Shown one piece after another: positions 5,904 through 6,140 of a stretch of 6,140 nucleotides of DNA. Position 1 is the stretch's first letter. Every line of letters starts with the position of its first letter. Source of the stretch: an uncultured Eubacteriales bacterium (GTDB lineage: Bacteria; Bacillota; Clostridia; Oscillospirales; Oscillospiraceae); NCBI GenBank assembly GCA_900554275.1, contig USGS01000084.1:1-6140 (forward strand), in the 5' to 3' direction. The notes beneath the pieces are model-generated. The model saw only the letters and a program-made list of their open reading frames with translations, did no database searches and was not told the DNA's origin. A program made the position numbers and the translations under genes.

Positions 5904-5986
5904 GCGGGCATGATGGAATTGGTAGACATGCGAGATTTAGGTGACGTCACCTCAGTGAAGGTTTTGCCGTTCCATTCGTCGCCCGC
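5904..5986 (+). pseudogene. tRNA-Leu-like sequence with lost anticodon stem (degenerate tRNA or tRNA-derived RNA)
   Basis: The 5' half is that of a class II tRNA-Leu: acceptor strand GCGGGC(A), D arm ATG/CAT around GAATTGGTAGA, then CGAGA and the loop TTTAGGT with a UAG anticodon. The expected TCTCG is replaced by GACGT, so no anticodon stem can form. The 3' part still shows a small hairpin (ACCT/AGGT, 5949-5962) where the long variable arm belongs, a T-loop-like GTTCCATTC (5969-5977) with four of five stem pairs, and GCCCGC (5981-5986) complementary to its own acceptor strand, six pairs. No CCA follows; TCCC stands in its place. Its 83 bases to the acceptor end compare with 80 in the intact neighbour. 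It is the first RNA after a strong promoter. It could be a decayed gene partly overwritten by its neighbour, or a distinct structured RNA. It is unlikely to be a working tRNA. Confidence 0.55.
5939..5952. repeat. Perfect 14-bp palindrome at the tRNA-like junction
   Basis: AGGTGACGTCACCT is its own reverse complement. Its first four bases are the last bases shared with the intact tRNA-Leu, so the point where the copies diverge lies inside it. As RNA, ACCT (5949-5952) can pair either with AGGT at 5939-5942 or with AGGT at 5959-5962, but not both. Confidence 0.8.
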
Positions 5987-6004
5987 TCCCCCAAAACTAA
6001 ATAT

Positions 6005-6088
6005 GCGCCTGTGATGGAATTGGTAGACATGCGAGATTTAGGTTCTCGTGCTTTCAGCGTGTGGGTTCGAGTCCCTTCAGGCGCACCA
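6005..6088 (+). tRNA. tRNA-Leu, anticodon UAG, CCA encoded
   Basis: It reads CUN leucine codons, with UAG matching CUA exactly. Acceptor GCGCCTG (6005-6011) pairs fully with CAGGCGC (6078-6084), followed by discriminator A and CCA. The D arm is ATG/CAT, and the anticodon stem CGAGA/TCTCG encloses the loop TTTAGGT. The long variable arm (GCT-TTC-AGC) marks a class II tRNA. The T arm is GTGGG-TTCGAGT-CCCTT, with a G-U pair and one T-T mismatch, so slightly imperfect. The terminator stem begins at the last base of the CCA. Confidence 0.93.
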
Positions 6089-6119
6089 TGGTCGTTGGCT
6101 TGCGCTAACGACCATTTTT
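6088..6119 (+). terminator. Rho-independent terminator of the tRNA unit
   Basis: ATGGTCGTTGGC (6088-6099) pairs with GCTAACGACCAT (6104-6115) over 12 bp with one G-U pair. The loop is TTGC and TTTT follows. The last 20 bases of the window show nothing I can assign. Confidence 0.9.
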
Positions 6120-6140
6120 ATATGCGATTGTCAAATGTGA

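Larger units (their letters stand above)
5900..6043 (+). repeat. 43-base direct repeat of tRNA-Leu 5' part (5900-5942 and 6001-6043)
   Basis: The copies match at 39 of 43 positions, offset 101 bp. All four differences are contiguous (GGCA at 5907-5910, CCTG at 6008-6011) and fall in the acceptor strand, where each copy matches its own 3' strand. From TGATGGAATT on, 32 bases are identical. Four bases upstream of the tRNA start (ATAT) are shared too. Confidence 0.95.

Noticed and set aside
5904..6043. A group I intron in a tRNA-Leu anticodon loop, as in cyanobacteria
   Set aside because: Only about 101 bases separate the two copies, the 5' half is repeated rather than interrupted, and no 3' exon follows the first copy.
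5900..6126. ATATGCG at 6120-6126 as the start of a third tRNA-Leu copy
   Set aside because: The seven bases match the two tRNA starts, but the following GATTGTCAAATG does not continue as a tRNA.

Overview
The window most likely comes from a spore-forming, high-GC Clostridia-type Firmicute, possibly one of the gut Oscillospiraceae. The evidence is GC-rich coding DNA (over 60% by eye), strong AGGAGG-type ribosome binding sites, an alpha/beta small acid-soluble spore protein, a forespore sigma-G-like promoter and a tRNA with an encoded CCA end. The genus assignment is inference. Every gene I can support lies on the + strand.

Positions 1-1518 hold the 3' part of an O-antigen ligase/polymerase-type membrane protein. 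It ends at a hairpin terminator, followed by about 240 bases of non-coding DNA. That stretch holds a duplicated terminator arm, a REP-like dispersed-repeat sequence and a strong extended -10 promoter whose -10 lies inside a perfect inverted repeat.

Positions 1757-5307 are a tight three-gene operon for surface polysaccharide synthesis: a GT4-family glycosyltransferase, a WcaJ/WbaP-type polyprenyl-phosphate sugar-1-phosphate transferase (overlapping it by 4 bp) and GalE (12 bp further on). Together they would supply a UDP-sugar, load the first sugar on undecaprenyl phosphate and add a further sugar. The upstream Wzy/WaaL-type protein would polymerise or ligate the product. The GalE has a Cys at the gatekeeper position, which suggests it also accepts N-acetylhexosamines. 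A strong terminator closes the operon at 5318-5352.

Positions 5353-5825 are a separate sporulation unit: a sigma-G-like promoter, a 65-residue alpha/beta-type SASP gene and a perfect 16-bp terminator hairpin.

Positions 5826-6140 are a short stable-RNA unit. A strong promoter leads directly into a tRNA-Leu-like sequence with a matching acceptor stem and intact D arm but no anticodon stem. A complete tRNA-Leu(UAG) and a terminator follow. The two RNAs share a nearly identical 43-base 5' part. The rearranged first copy is the oddest object in the window. I found no CRISPR array, insertion sequence, transposase or defence gene.
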